Source of the DNA: Solirubrobacter soli DSM 22325
Lineage (GTDB): Bacteria > Actinomycetota > Thermoleophilia > Solirubrobacterales > Solirubrobacteraceae
Direction: 5' to 3'
Assembly (NCBI RefSeq): GCF_000423665.1
Contig: NZ_KE384069.1
Span: 186,001 to 250,000 of the forward strand
Length of the DNA: 64,000 nt
How positions within the stretch are numbered: the stretch's first letter is position 1; the number at the start of each line of letters is the position of its first letter. Of this stretch, positions 16,627-25,706 are shown in pieces. The notes below the pieces were generated by a model. It was not told the origin of the DNA. It was given only the letters and a program-made list of their open reading frames with translations, and ran no database searches. The translations under genes were made by a program, and so were the position numbers.

Positions 16627-17634
16627 ATGAAATCGCTCCTCCTCGCCGCCGCGCTCGCCGCCCCGGTACTCCTCGCCTCCGCCGCCGAGGCGTCCGTCAC
16701 GCCACCGGTCCCGACCGGCTCTGCCCCCGTCGGCTTCACTCACACGACGCTCACCGACCACTTCCGCGTCGAGCCGCTCGCGGGCGACACCGGCTCGCGC
16801 CGCGTCCCGCTGCGCATCTGGTATCCGGCCGCCGCCCCGGCCGCGCAACCCGCGAGAACGCTGACCGCGGTCGAGCAGGCGGCGTGGGAGGACGAGGCCC
16901 AGGCCCCGCACGGCACGCTCGACGGGCTCGGCGCCGCCGCCACCGAGGGCGCCCCGCCCGCCGCCGGCGCCCACGCGGTGCTGCTGCTGTCGCCGGGCAA
17001 GGGCGAGACCACGGCACTGCAGAGCGCCCACGCCGCCGACCTCGCGAGCCACGGCTACGTCGTCGTCGGGATGGACCACCCGGGCGACACGACCCACCTC
17101 GACACCGGCGACGGCGTCCTCGTTCCCGCGGTGATCGACCAGGCCTCGGCCGAGACGATCGCGATCCGCTCGCGTGACATGCGCTTCGTGCTCTCGCGGC
17201 TCGGCTCGCTGCGCGGGATCGGCCGCCTCGCCCTGGACCGGATCGGCGCGTTCGGCCACTCCAACGGCGGCGCGACCGCCGCCGACGCGATGCTCGCCGA
17301 CCGCCGCATCCGCGCCGGCGTCGACATGGACGGCGCCCTCTACGGCCCCGCGGTCCAGCGCGGGCTGGACCGGCCGTTCGGCTTCATGCAGGGCAACCTG
17401 CCGGTCGAGTTCTACGGGACGATCGACGAGTTCCGCCACCGCACGCGCGGCCCGTCGCCGATCGCGTACTTCCCCGAGGGCGCGCACCACAGCTTCGCCG
17501 ACAACGTCTGGCTCGTCCCGCAGCTCGGTCTCGATCCGGTCGAGAGCGACGTCGGAACCGGCGACCCGGTGGCCGCCGTCCGGCGCCAGAACGCCCTGCT
17601 GAACCGGTTCTTCGACCGCTACATCAAGGGGTAG
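16627..17634 (+). CDS. Secreted alpha/beta hydrolase, PAF-acetylhydrolase-like
   Basis: The 335-residue protein starts with a signal peptide (MKSLLLAAALAAPVLLASAA). It shows an alpha/beta-hydrolase core: RVPLRIWYPA, an oxyanion region LLLSPGKGE, the nucleophile elbow GAFGHSNGG (S212) and a late histidine in FPEGAHHSF. The order and the RIWYPA strand fit the bacterial platelet-activating-factor acetylhydrolase/dienelactone hydrolase-like esterases. The physiological ester is unknown. Its 3' end overlaps the convergent urate oxidase gene by 16 bp. Confidence 0.85.
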   Translation: MKSLLLAAALAAPVLLASAAEASVTPPVPTGSAPVGFTHTTLTDHFRVEPLAGDTGSRRVPLRIWYPAAAPAAQPARTLTAVEQAAWEDEAQAPHGTLDGLGAAATEGAPPAAGAHAVLLLSPGKGETTALQSAHAADLASHGYVVVGMDHPGDTTHLDTGDGVLVPAVIDQASAETIAIRSRDMRFVLSRLGSLRGIGRLALDRIGAFGHSNGGATAADAMLADRRIRAGVDMDGALYGPAVQRGLDRPFGFMQGNLPVEFYGTIDEFRHRTRGPSPIAYFPEGAHHSFADNVWLVPQLGLDPVESDVGTGDPVAAVRRQNALLNRFFDRYIKG

Positions 17635-18461
17635 GGGTCCCAGCAGGGCCCCGGATCGGGGGCGTCGTCGCGCAGCACGGCGCCCTCGATCAGCCCGTAC
17701 GGGCGGTCGTCGGCGTGGAAGACCTCGTTGTCGTTCGTCAGCCCGAACGGCGAGAGATCGACCACGAAGTGGTGCTTGTTGGGCATCGACAACCGCACCT
17801 CCGACACGGCGTCGCACGCCGCCAGCACCGCCGACCCCATCGCGTAGAGCGTCTGCTGCAACGAGAGCGAGTGGTGTGCGGCGAACGTGTCGACCAACGC
17901 GTGCCGCGCGTCGTCGAACGACGCCGACCCGTCATGGCGCCAGCGCGCCGACACGGCCGTGGCGAGCACGCGATCGGAGGTCTCGACCAGGGTCGTGTAG
18001 CGATCGCGCGGGAACCCGTGGAACTCCGAGTCGGTCGTCTTCAAGACCACGAGATCCGACAACCCGGACACGAACCACTCGGCGCCGGGCGTGCAGATCG
18101 CCACCGCGATCCGCTGCTCGCGCGCGGACTGCACGAACGCGTGGTCCCCGAGCCGCGCCCACCCGACCTCGACCACCTGCACCCGCGCCCGGTTGATCGC
18201 ACCGCCCAGGAAGTGCCGTCCAAGCAGCAGCGCGAACTCCTCCGGCGTCCCCACGCCGTGTTCCTTCGCGAACGCGTACACCGTGTTCTTCTGCGTGTCC
18301 GTCGCCAGCACCGCGCTGTTGTCGCCGGCCAGGTGGACCGCGTCCAGATCGCCGGAAAGCGCGACCGAGACGAGCAGATCGCGCAGCTCGTGCACGTCGC
18401 CGTCGCGCACCACGCGGACAAGATGGGTCTCAGCCTTGCCGTACTGATTGACGCCGAGCAT
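17619..18461 (-). CDS. Urate oxidase (uricase)
   Basis: Uricase oxidises urate to 5-hydroxyisourate in purine catabolism, without cofactor. The start at 18461 gives MLGVNQYGKAETHLVRV, which matches the normal N-terminus with the catalytic lysine in QYGKAE. A longer frame exists, but its start would lie inside an operator-like palindrome. Other family motifs are LATDTQKNTVYAFAKEHGV, LKTTDSEFHGFPRDRYTTL and MPNKHHFVVDLSPFGL. The length of 280 residues is slightly below the usual 290-300. The HIU hydrolase and OHCU decarboxylase that usually accompany it are not in this window. Confidence 0.93.
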   Translation of the reverse strand: MLGVNQYGKAETHLVRVVRDGDVHELRDLLVSVALSGDLDAVHLAGDNSAVLATDTQKNTVYAFAKEHGVGTPEEFALLLGRHFLGGAINRARVQVVEVGWARLGDHAFVQSAREQRIAVAICTPGAEWFVSGLSDLVVLKTTDSEFHGFPRDRYTTLVETSDRVLATAVSARWRHDGSASFDDARHALVDTFAAHHSLSLQQTLYAMGSAVLAACDAVSEVRLSMPNKHHFVVDLSPFGLTNDNEVFHADDRPYGLIEGAVLRDDAPDPGPCWDPYPLM

Positions 18462-18481
18462 GCCGGGATGATGCCGTACGA

Positions 18482-18501
18482 TTCCATTTCGTATCATGGA
18501 A
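18482..18501. promoter_or_regulatory. Operator-like inverted repeat upstream of urate oxidase
   Basis: TTCCAT and ATGGAA are exact inverted repeats separated by 8 bp. The site is 21-40 bp upstream of the uricase start codon and 71 bp upstream of aceE, in their divergent promoter region. The TTCCA-spacer-TGGAA form resembles IclR-type operators. No regulator gene of that family is nearby, so the binding protein is unknown. The rest of the 110-bp intergenic region shows only the aceE ribosome-binding site (CAGGAG). Confidence 0.5.
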
Positions 18502-18571
18502 CGGGTTTTCCAGAACGCCCGGTAGGGTTGATGAGCCACAATGGCCGCACCGAGGAGATCAGGAGCTGGAC

Positions 18572-21220
18572 ATGGCATCGCAGGTCGAGGTAGATCCCCA
18601 GGAGACACGCGAATGGCTGGAAGCGCTCGACGCCGTCGTCGCGAGTGACGGCCCGCAGCGGGCGCAGTTCCTCCTGGAGCGCGTCGTCGGGCATGCGCAG
18701 CTGACCGGGGCGGCTCCGGCGCCCGCGGGCACGACGCCGTACCTGAACACGATCCCGCCCCAGGACGAGCCCGCTCATCCCGTGGACGAGGCGCTCGAGC
18801 GGCGAGTACGCAGCATCGTGCGCTGGAACGCGATCGCGACGATCCTCAACGCCAACAAGACCTCGTCCGAGCTCGGCGGCCACATCGCCTCCTACCAGTC
18901 GGCGGCCGTCCTCTACGAGACGGGCTTCAACCACTTCTGGCACGCGCCGAGCGACAAGCACGGCGGCGACCTCGTCTTCATGCAGGGCCATTCAAGCCCC
19001 GGCGTGTACGCGCGGGCATTCCTCGAGGGGCGCATCCCCGAGGAGCAGATGCGCAACTTCCGCACCGAGGCGTTCAAGACCGGCCTGAGCTCGTACCCGC
19101 ACCCGTGGCTGATGCCGGACTTCTGGCAGTTCCCCACGGTCTCCATGGGCCTCGGCCCGCTGATGGCGATCTACCAGGCCCGCTTCATGAAGTACCTGCA
19201 GGGCCGCAGCCTCGCCGAGACCGCGGGCCGCAAGGTCTGGGCCTTCATGGGCGACGGCGAGATGGACGAGCCCGAGTCGCTGGGCGCGATCTCCATGGCC
19301 GGCCGCGAGCACCTCGACAACCTGATCTTCGTCATCAACTGCAACCTGCAGCGCCTCGACGGCCCGGTCCGCGGCAACGGCAAGATCATCCAGGAGCTCG
19401 AGACGAACTTCCGCGGCAACGGGTGGAACGTCATCAAGGTGATCTGGGGCACCCGCTGGGATCCACTGCTCGCGGCCGATCACGAGGGTCACCTGCTCGC
19501 GCGCATGAACGAGGCGCTCGACGGCGACTACCAGACCTACAAGTCCCGCAACGGCGCCTACGTGCGCGAGCACTTCTTCGGGACCAAGCCGGAGCTGCGG
19601 GCGATGGTCGCCGACATGACCGACGACCAGATCTGGGCGCTCAACCGCGGCGGTCTGGACCAGCGCAAGGTCTACACGGCCTACAAGGCGGCCTCCGAGC
19701 ACCACGGCCAGCCGACGGTGATCCTCGCCAAGACGATCAAGGGCTACGGCATGGGTGAGGCCGGCGAGGGCCAGAACATCACCCACCAGCAGAAGAAGAT
19801 GAACGAGCAGGCGCTGCTCGCGTTCCGCGACCGCTTCGAGCTCGAGCTGACCGACGACCAGGTCAAGAACCTCTCCTTCTACAAGCCGCCGGAGCACTCG
19901 CCGGAGGCGGAGTTCATCCGCGAGCGCCGCGCCGCGCTGGGCGGCTCGCTCCCCGCCCGCCGCCGCAAGGCCCAAAGCCTGCCCACCCCGGAGCTCGACG
20001 CCTTCAAGAGCCAGCTCGAGGGCACGGGCGACCGTGAGATCTCGACCACGATGAGCTTCGTGCGGATCCTCTCCACGATCCTGCGCGACAAGCAGCTCGG
20101 CAAGCACGTCGTCCCGATCGTGCCCGACGAGTCGCGCACCTTCGGCATGGAGGGCATGTTCCGCCAGCTCGGCATCTTCAGCCAGCTCGGCCAGCTGTAC
20201 ACGCCTGAGGACCGCGACCAGCTGATGTTCTACCGCGAGGACAAGCACGGCCAGGTGCTCCAGGAGGGCATCAACGAGGCCGGCGCCATGTCCTCGTGGA
20301 TCGCCGCGGGCACGAGCTACTCCAACCACGGCGTGGCGACGATCCCGTTCTACATCTACTACTCGATGTTCGGCTTCCAGCGGGTCGGCGACCTCGCGTG
20401 GGCCGCCGGCGACAGCCGCACGCGCGGGTTCATGCTCGGCGGCACCGCCGGCCGGACGACGCTCAACGGCGAGGGCCTGCAGCACGAGGACGGTCATTCG
20501 CACCTGATGAGCGCGACGATCCCCAACTGCGTCAGCTACGACCCGACGTACAACTTCGAGCTCGCGGTGATCATCCACGAGGGCCTGCGCCGGATGATCA
20601 CCGAGCAGGAGGACGTCTTCTACTACCTCACGCTGATGAACGAGAACTATCAGCACCCGGTGATGCCGGAGGGGGTCGAGGAAGGGATCCTGCGCGGCCT
20701 GTACCTGTTGCGCGGCGCCGAGAACGCCAAGGTGCAGCTGCTCGGCTCGGGCACGATCCTGCGCGAGGTGATCGCCGGGGCGGACCTGCTGCGCGAGGAC
20801 TTCGGCATCGAGTCCGACGTCTGGAGCGTCCCGAGCTTCACCGAGCTGCGCCGTGAGGGCATGGAAGTCGACCGCTGGAACACGTTCCACCCGGGCGAGG
20901 AGGCCAAGACGACCTGGATCGAGCAGCAGCTCGGCGGCCGTCCCGGGCCGGTGATCGCCTCGACCGACTACATGCGCTCCTACGCGGACCAGATCCGCCC
21001 CTGGATCGACGCTCCGTACCGCGTGCTGGGCACGGACGGCTTCGGCCGCTCCGACTACCGCAAGACGCTGCGCTCGTTCTTCGAGGTGGATCGCCACCAC
21101 GTGGTGCTGGCGGCGTTGACGGAGCTGGCGAAGACCGGTGAGGTCGCCGCCGACGCTCCGAAGAAGGCGATCGAGTCCTACGGCATCGACCCCGAGCGGC
21201 CCGCGCCGTGGCGGGTGTGA
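18572..21220 (+). CDS. aceE: Pyruvate dehydrogenase E1 component, homodimeric type
   Basis: AceE decarboxylates pyruvate with thiamine diphosphate and passes the acetyl group to the E2 lipoyl group. The 882-residue length and single-chain layout are those of the homodimeric (E. coli/actinobacterial) E1. The ThDP site is seen as MGDGEMDEPESLGA (about residue 227) with the later INCN. FYIYYSMFGFQRVGDLAWAA and EGLQHEDGHSH mark the central and C-terminal transketolase domains. The ATG is preceded by CAGGAG. It is the first gene of aceE-aceF-lpd, with 11 bp to the next start. Confidence 0.97.
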   Translation: MASQVEVDPQETREWLEALDAVVASDGPQRAQFLLERVVGHAQLTGAAPAPAGTTPYLNTIPPQDEPAHPVDEALERRVRSIVRWNAIATILNANKTSSELGGHIASYQSAAVLYETGFNHFWHAPSDKHGGDLVFMQGHSSPGVYARAFLEGRIPEEQMRNFRTEAFKTGLSSYPHPWLMPDFWQFPTVSMGLGPLMAIYQARFMKYLQGRSLAETAGRKVWAFMGDGEMDEPESLGAISMAGREHLDNLIFVINCNLQRLDGPVRGNGKIIQELETNFRGNGWNVIKVIWGTRWDPLLAADHEGHLLARMNEALDGDYQTYKSRNGAYVREHFFGTKPELRAMVADMTDDQIWALNRGGLDQRKVYTAYKAASEHHGQPTVILAKTIKGYGMGEAGEGQNITHQQKKMNEQALLAFRDRFELELTDDQVKNLSFYKPPEHSPEAEFIRERRAALGGSLPARRRKAQSLPTPELDAFKSQLEGTGDREISTTMSFVRILSTILRDKQLGKHVVPIVPDESRTFGMEGMFRQLGIFSQLGQLYTPEDRDQLMFYREDKHGQVLQEGINEAGAMSSWIAAGTSYSNHGVATIPFYIYYSMFGFQRVGDLAWAAGDSRTRGFMLGGTAGRTTLNGEGLQHEDGHSHLMSATIPNCVSYDPTYNFELAVIIHEGLRRMITEQEDVFYYLTLMNENYQHPVMPEGVEEGILRGLYLLRGAENAKVQLLGSGTILREVIAGADLLREDFGIESDVWSVPSFTELRREGMEVDRWNTFHPGEEAKTTWIEQQLGGRPGPVIASTDYMRSYADQIRPWIDAPYRVLGTDGFGRSDYRKTLRSFFEVDRHHVVLAALTELAKTGEVAADAPKKAIESYGIDPERPAPWRV

Positions 21221-21231
21221 GGGAGGCGACG

Positions 21232-22539
21232 GTGGCTGGCACCGAACAGGTCCTGGTCCCGGACATCGGGGACTTCGACGACGTACCCGTGATCGAGGTG
21301 CTCGTCTCCGTGGGGGACGAAGTGGCCGCGGAGGACCCGCTGGTCGTCCTCGAGTCCGACAAGGCGACGATGGAGGTCCCTTCGCCCAGCGCGGGCAAGG
21401 TCGCCTCGATCGAGGTCTCCGTCGGCGACAAGGTCAAAGAGGGCACGCCGATCGTGCAGCTCGAGGTCAGCGGCGGCAACGGCGCGGTGACCGCGCCTGA
21501 AGGCGTCGTCGGCGAGGATCAGGCTGCCGCGGCGACCAAGGACGTCGAGGCCGCCGTCGAGGCGGAGGCCGAGGCCGCGCCCGAGCCTGAGCCGCCCGCC
21601 CACACGCCCGCGTCACCGCAGGCCGGCACCGGCAAGGAGCCCGCCTACGCCTCGCCCGGCGTGCGCCGCCTGGCGCGCGAGCTCGGCGTCGACCTGAGCA
21701 CCGTCCGCGGAACCGGCCGCAAGGGCCGGATCACCAAGGAGGACGTGCAGAAGCCGCAGCCGCGCGAACAAGCGCCCGCGGCCGCGCCGTCCGGCGCGAC
21801 GGAGGTCGCCGGCCTCAACCTCGCCCCGTGGCCGAAGCTCAACTTCGAGCGCTACGGCGAGGTCGAGCGCCAGCCGCTCACCCGCATCCAGAAGATCAGC
21901 GGCCCGAACCTCGCCCGCAACTGGGTGATGATCCCGCACGTCACCCACAACGACGAGGCGGACATCACCGAGCTGGAGGCGTTCCGCAAGCGCACGAACG
22001 CGGAGCAGTCCGAGGCCAAGGTGACGATGGTCGCGCTGCTGGCCAAGGCGGTCGTGGCCAGCCTGAAGGCGTTCCCGACGGTCAACAGCTCGCTCGACGG
22101 CGACGACCTCGTCCTCAAGCGCTACTACAACATCGGCTTCGCGGCCGACACGCCCAACGGCCTCGTCGTCCCCGTGATCAAGGACGCGGACAAGAAGGGC
22201 ATCATCGAGATCGCGCAGGACCTGACGACGCTCTCCAAGAAGGCGCGCGAGGGCAAGCTGGGCCCGGCCGAGATGGCGGGCGCCACGTTCACGATCTCGT
22301 CGCTCGGCGGGATCGGCGGCACGAGCTTCACGCCGATCGTCAACGCCCCCGAGGTCGCGATCCTCGGCGTCACGCGCAGCGCGATGAAGCCCGTCTGGAA
22401 CGGCAGCGAGTTCGTGCCGCGCCTGATGGTCCCGCTCTCGCTCTCCTACGACCACCGCGTGATCGACGGCGCGCTCGCCGCCCGCTTCGTCGCGCACCTG
22501 GTGAACCAGCTGTCCGATCTGCGAAGGGTGCTGCTCTGA
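21232..22539 (+). CDS. aceF: Dihydrolipoamide acetyltransferase (E2 of pyruvate dehydrogenase)
   Basis: The GTG at 21232 follows GGGAGG and gives 435 residues; an in-frame GTG inside aceE is less likely. One lipoyl domain comes first (lipoyl-lysine K44 in ESDKATMEV). An Ala/Glu/Pro linker leads to a peripheral-subunit-binding domain (YASPGVRRLARELGVDL, RGTGRKGRITKED). The catalytic domain carries SYDHRVIDGA with the catalytic H408. Many E2 proteins carry two or three lipoyl domains; this one has one, and another sits on the E3 encoded next. Its stop overlaps the lpd start (TGATG). Confidence 0.95.
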   Translation: MAGTEQVLVPDIGDFDDVPVIEVLVSVGDEVAAEDPLVVLESDKATMEVPSPSAGKVASIEVSVGDKVKEGTPIVQLEVSGGNGAVTAPEGVVGEDQAAAATKDVEAAVEAEAEAAPEPEPPAHTPASPQAGTGKEPAYASPGVRRLARELGVDLSTVRGTGRKGRITKEDVQKPQPREQAPAAAPSGATEVAGLNLAPWPKLNFERYGEVERQPLTRIQKISGPNLARNWVMIPHVTHNDEADITELEAFRKRTNAEQSEAKVTMVALLAKAVVASLKAFPTVNSSLDGDDLVLKRYYNIGFAADTPNGLVVPVIKDADKKGIIEIAQDLTTLSKKAREGKLGPAEMAGATFTISSLGGIGGTSFTPIVNAPEVAILGVTRSAMKPVWNGSEFVPRLMVPLSLSYDHRVIDGALAARFVAHLVNQLSDLRRVLL

Positions 22540-24233
22540 TGGAGGTCAAGGTCCCGGACATCGGGGATTTCGACGCCGTACCCGTCATCGAGGTCCTCGT
22601 GGCCGTCGGCGACGAGGTCGCGGTCGAGGATCCCCTGGTCGTGCTCGAGTCCGACAAGGCGACGATGGAGGTCCCGTCGCCCGAGGCCGGCAAGGTCACC
22701 GACATCACCGTCGCGGTCGGCGACAAGGTCGCCGAGGGCTCGGTCCTGCTCACGCTCGAGACGACCGGGTCCGAGAACGGCGCCAAGCCGGCCGAGCCGG
22801 CGGCTCCCGCCGAGCCCGCGCAGCCCACGCCGGACGCGGACGTCACCGTCCAGGTCGCCGTCCTCGGCGGCGGTCCCGGCGGTTATACGGCGGCGTTCCG
22901 CGCCGCCGACCTCGGCCTGAGCGTCGCCCTGGTCGACCGCGGCGAGCAGCTCGGCGGGGTCTGCCTGAACGTCGGCTGCATCCCGTCCAAGGCGCTGCTG
23001 CACGTCGCCAAGGTCATGACCGAGGCGGCGGAGCTGGGCGAGGCGGGCATCACCTTCGAGGCGCCGAAGATCGACGTCGACAAGGTCCGCGAGTTCAAGA
23101 ACGGCGTCGTCGGCCGCCTGACCGGCGGCCTCGAGAACCTCGCCAAGCAGCGCAAGGTCCAGGTCGTGCGCGGCACGGGCGAGTTCACGGGCCCGAACAC
23201 GATCCAGGTCGGCGACACGGTCGTCGCCTTCGAGCACTGCATCATCGCCGCCGGCTCCGAGGCCGCGACGCTTCCGTTCCTCCCCGAGGACGACCGGATC
23301 ATCGACTCCACGGGCGCGCTCGAGGTCGACGGCATCCCGGAGCGGCTGCTGGTGATCGGCGGCGGCATCATCGGCCTCGAGATGGCGACGGTCTACGACG
23401 CGCTGGGTTCCAACGTCACCGTCGTCGAGCTGCTCGACCAGCTGATCCCGGGCGCCGACAAGGACCTCATCCGCGTCCTCGAGAAGCGGGTCAAGGGCCG
23501 CTACTCCGCGATCCACCTCAAGACCGGCGTCGAGTCCGTCGAGGCGCACGAGTCGAGCCTGACGGTCAAGTTCGGCGACCACACCGAGGAGTTCGACCGG
23601 ATTCTCGTCGCCGTCGGCCGCAAGCCGAACGGCAAGGTCATCGGCGCCGAGAAGGCGGGCGTGAACGTCACCGACCGCGGCTTCATCGAGTCCGACCTGC
23701 AGATGCGGACCAACGTGCCGCACATCTACTCGATCGGCGACGTCCGCGGCGAGCCGATGCTCGCCCACAAGGCGACCCACGAGGGCTCGCTCGCGGCCGA
23801 GGTGATCTCGGGCGAGAACGTCTCCTGGGACGTGCGCTCGATCCCGAGCGTCGCCTACACCGACCCCGAGGTCGCGTGGACCGGCGTCACCGAGACCCAG
23901 GCCAAGGCCGAAGAGATCCCGTACGAGATCGCGGCGTTCCCGTGGGCGGCGTCCGGCCGCGCGCTCAGCATGGGCCGCAGCGACGGCCTGACGAAGCTGA
24001 TCGTCGAGCCCGAGACGCATCGGATCCTCGGCGCGGGCATCGTCGGCGTCAACGCGGGCGAGCTGCTGGCCGAGGCCGTCCTGGCGATCGAGGCCGGGCT
24101 GGACGCGGAGGACGTCGCGCTGACGATCCACCCGCACCCGACGCTGAGCGAGACCATCGGCTTCTCCGCCGAGGCCGCCGAGGGCACGATCACGGACATC
24201 ATGCCCAAGCGCAAAAAGTCACGAGCTGGTTGA
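22539..24233 (+). CDS. lpd: Dihydrolipoyl dehydrogenase (E3) with N-terminal lipoyl domain
   Basis: The ATG at 22539 overlaps the aceF stop. Of 564 residues, the first 80 form a lipoyl domain (K40 in ESDKATMEV) and a Pro/Ala linker leads to a full E3. The E3 has the FAD site GGGPGGYTA, the redox disulfide C142/C147 (GGVCLNVGCIPSK), an NAD-binding GGGIIGLEMA and the C-terminal HPHPTLSE histidine/glutamate pair. A typical E3 is about 460-475 residues, so the extra domain is real. It probably brings an additional swinging arm to the complex. The lipoyl DNA closely resembles that of aceF, suggesting duplication inside the operon. Confidence 0.95.
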   Translation: MEVKVPDIGDFDAVPVIEVLVAVGDEVAVEDPLVVLESDKATMEVPSPEAGKVTDITVAVGDKVAEGSVLLTLETTGSENGAKPAEPAAPAEPAQPTPDADVTVQVAVLGGGPGGYTAAFRAADLGLSVALVDRGEQLGGVCLNVGCIPSKALLHVAKVMTEAAELGEAGITFEAPKIDVDKVREFKNGVVGRLTGGLENLAKQRKVQVVRGTGEFTGPNTIQVGDTVVAFEHCIIAAGSEAATLPFLPEDDRIIDSTGALEVDGIPERLLVIGGGIIGLEMATVYDALGSNVTVVELLDQLIPGADKDLIRVLEKRVKGRYSAIHLKTGVESVEAHESSLTVKFGDHTEEFDRILVAVGRKPNGKVIGAEKAGVNVTDRGFIESDLQMRTNVPHIYSIGDVRGEPMLAHKATHEGSLAAEVISGENVSWDVRSIPSVAYTDPEVAWTGVTETQAKAEEIPYEIAAFPWAASGRALSMGRSDGLTKLIVEPETHRILGAGIVGVNAGELLAEAVLAIEAGLDAEDVALTIHPHPTLSETIGFSAEAAEGTITDIMPKRKKSRAG

Positions 24234-24254
24234 CGTAGAGGAAACGATCGTGTA

Positions 24255-24284
24255 CTCCTATGCACCGTACACGGTGCATAGGAG
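24255..24284. promoter_or_regulatory. Perfect palindrome with 14-bp arms before the permease gene
   Basis: CTCCTATGCACCGT and ACGGTGCATAGGAG are exact inverted repeats around a 2-bp centre. The right arm contains the GGAG ribosome-binding site of the permease (ATG at 24294), so in RNA the stem would hide it. A TTGACG hexamer at 24230-24235, overlapping the lpd stop, could be a -35 box, but no good -10 follows. The site is most likely a repressor operator. The half-site CCTATGC recurs at 26713-26722 and, inverted, at 26788-26797, next to the XRE-cupin regulator of the same operon. Confidence 0.65.
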
Positions 24285-24293
24285 AGATCACGC

Positions 24294-25706
24294 ATGGCCA
24301 TTGAGGCTCGATCGATCGACTGGGTCCCTGAGACCGAACGGCACGGACGTATCTGGCACCAAGCTCCGCTCTGGTTCCTCGGCAACTTCCAGTACTTCTC
24401 GATCCCGATCGGCTTCATCGGGCCGGCGCTCGGGCTGTCGCTGGAGTGGTCGATCCTCGCCGGCGTCCTCGGCATCCTGACCGGGACGGTCTTCATGGCC
24501 TTCCACGCGGCGCAGGGCCCGACGCTCGGGCTGCCGCAGATGATCCAGTCGCGGGCGCAGTTCGGCTATCGCGGCGTGATCGTCCCGCTGTTCGCGACCG
24601 CGTTCACGTACCTGGCGTTCAACGTCGCCGACCAGGTGTTGCTGGGCGAGGGCCTCAACGGCGCCTTCGGCTGGGACGCGAACCTCGTCGCGATCGTCTG
24701 CACCGTCGGCGCCGCGCTGCTGGCGATCTACGGCCACGACTGGGTGCACAAGATCTTCCGGATCCTGCTCTACATCTCGTTCCCGCTGATGACCCTCGTG
24801 ACGCTGGGGATCATCTTCGGCAAGGGCGGTGGCGGGAAGCCCGACGAGGGCGGGTTCGTGTTCGCCGCGTTCATGGCCCAGTTCTCCGCGGCCGCGGCCT
24901 ACAACATCACGTACGCGCCTTATGTGAGCGACTACTCGCGCTACCTCCCGAAGGACACGCCGAACCGCTCGATCATCGCGTCCGTGTTCTTCGGGGCGAG
25001 CGGGTCCGCGATCTGGCTGATCGCCCTCGGCGCCTGGCTCGCCGTGTCCCTGGGCGCGAGCGACGGTCTCGTCGGCCTGATGACCGCCGGCAACAACGTG
25101 ATCGACGGCCTCGGCGACCTCGCCGCGTTCTTCAGCGCCGCCGCGCTGGCGGCGACGATGGGCATGAACGCCTACGGCGGCGCGCTGACGGTGCTGACCG
25201 CGGTCGACTCCGTCCACACGATCAACCCGACCCGCCGCCTGCGCGTGATCACGATCATCGGCCTCGCGATCGTCTGGTTCGTGATCGCGAAGTCGATCAG
25301 CGCGAGCGCCGTCTCGACCGTCTTCACCTCGCTGACGCTGATGCTCTACCTGCTCGTGCCGTGGACGGCGACGAACCTCGTCGACTTCTTCTTCGTGCGC
25401 CGCGGCCACTACGCGATCGCCGACCTGTTCAAGGTCGACGGGATCTACGGCGCGTGGGGGCGGCGCGGCCTGATCGCCTATGGCGTCGGCTTCCTGATCG
25501 AGATCCCGTTCATGGTGCTCCCCGACCTCGGCGGCTGGTCCTACACCGGCTTCATGGCCAAGGCGCTCAACGACGTCGACATCGCCTGGATCGTCGGCCT
25601 GATCGTCTCCGGCGGCGTCTACTGGGCGCTCACGCGCTCGCTGGACGTCGAGAGCGAGAGGCGCGCGGAGGCGATCTCCGAGCGCGAGCTGGTCGCGGTG
25701 TCGTGA
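24294..25706 (+). CDS. NCS1-family permease (cytosine/purine/allantoin type)
   Basis: The 470-residue protein has about twelve hydrophobic segments and the NCS1 pattern. The N-terminus WHQAPLWFLGNFQYFSIPIG precedes the first helix, GPTLGLPQMIQSRAQFGYRG follows the second, and APYVSDYSRYLP appears midway. NCS1 carriers import nucleobases and related compounds with a cation; the exact substrate cannot be read from sequence. It heads an operon with an alcohol dehydrogenase (GTGA overlap), an XRE-cupin regulator and a ureohydrolase, so a nitrogen-rich substrate such as a purine product or guanidino compound is plausible. Confidence 0.9.
   Translation: MAIEARSIDWVPETERHGRIWHQAPLWFLGNFQYFSIPIGFIGPALGLSLEWSILAGVLGILTGTVFMAFHAAQGPTLGLPQMIQSRAQFGYRGVIVPLFATAFTYLAFNVADQVLLGEGLNGAFGWDANLVAIVCTVGAALLAIYGHDWVHKIFRILLYISFPLMTLVTLGIIFGKGGGGKPDEGGFVFAAFMAQFSAAAAYNITYAPYVSDYSRYLPKDTPNRSIIASVFFGASGSAIWLIALGAWLAVSLGASDGLVGLMTAGNNVIDGLGDLAAFFSAAALAATMGMNAYGGALTVLTAVDSVHTINPTRRLRVITIIGLAIVWFVIAKSISASAVSTVFTSLTLMLYLLVPWTATNLVDFFFVRRGHYAIADLFKVDGIYGAWGRRGLIAYGVGFLIEIPFMVLPDLGGWSYTGFMAKALNDVDIAWIVGLIVSGGVYWALTRSLDVESERRAEAISERELVAVS

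Noticed and set aside
17637..18608. Longer urate oxidase start at 18608 or 18497
   Set aside because: The uricase N-terminus aligns from MLGVNQYGKAE (18461). The longer starts fall in or beyond the TTCCAT inverted repeat.
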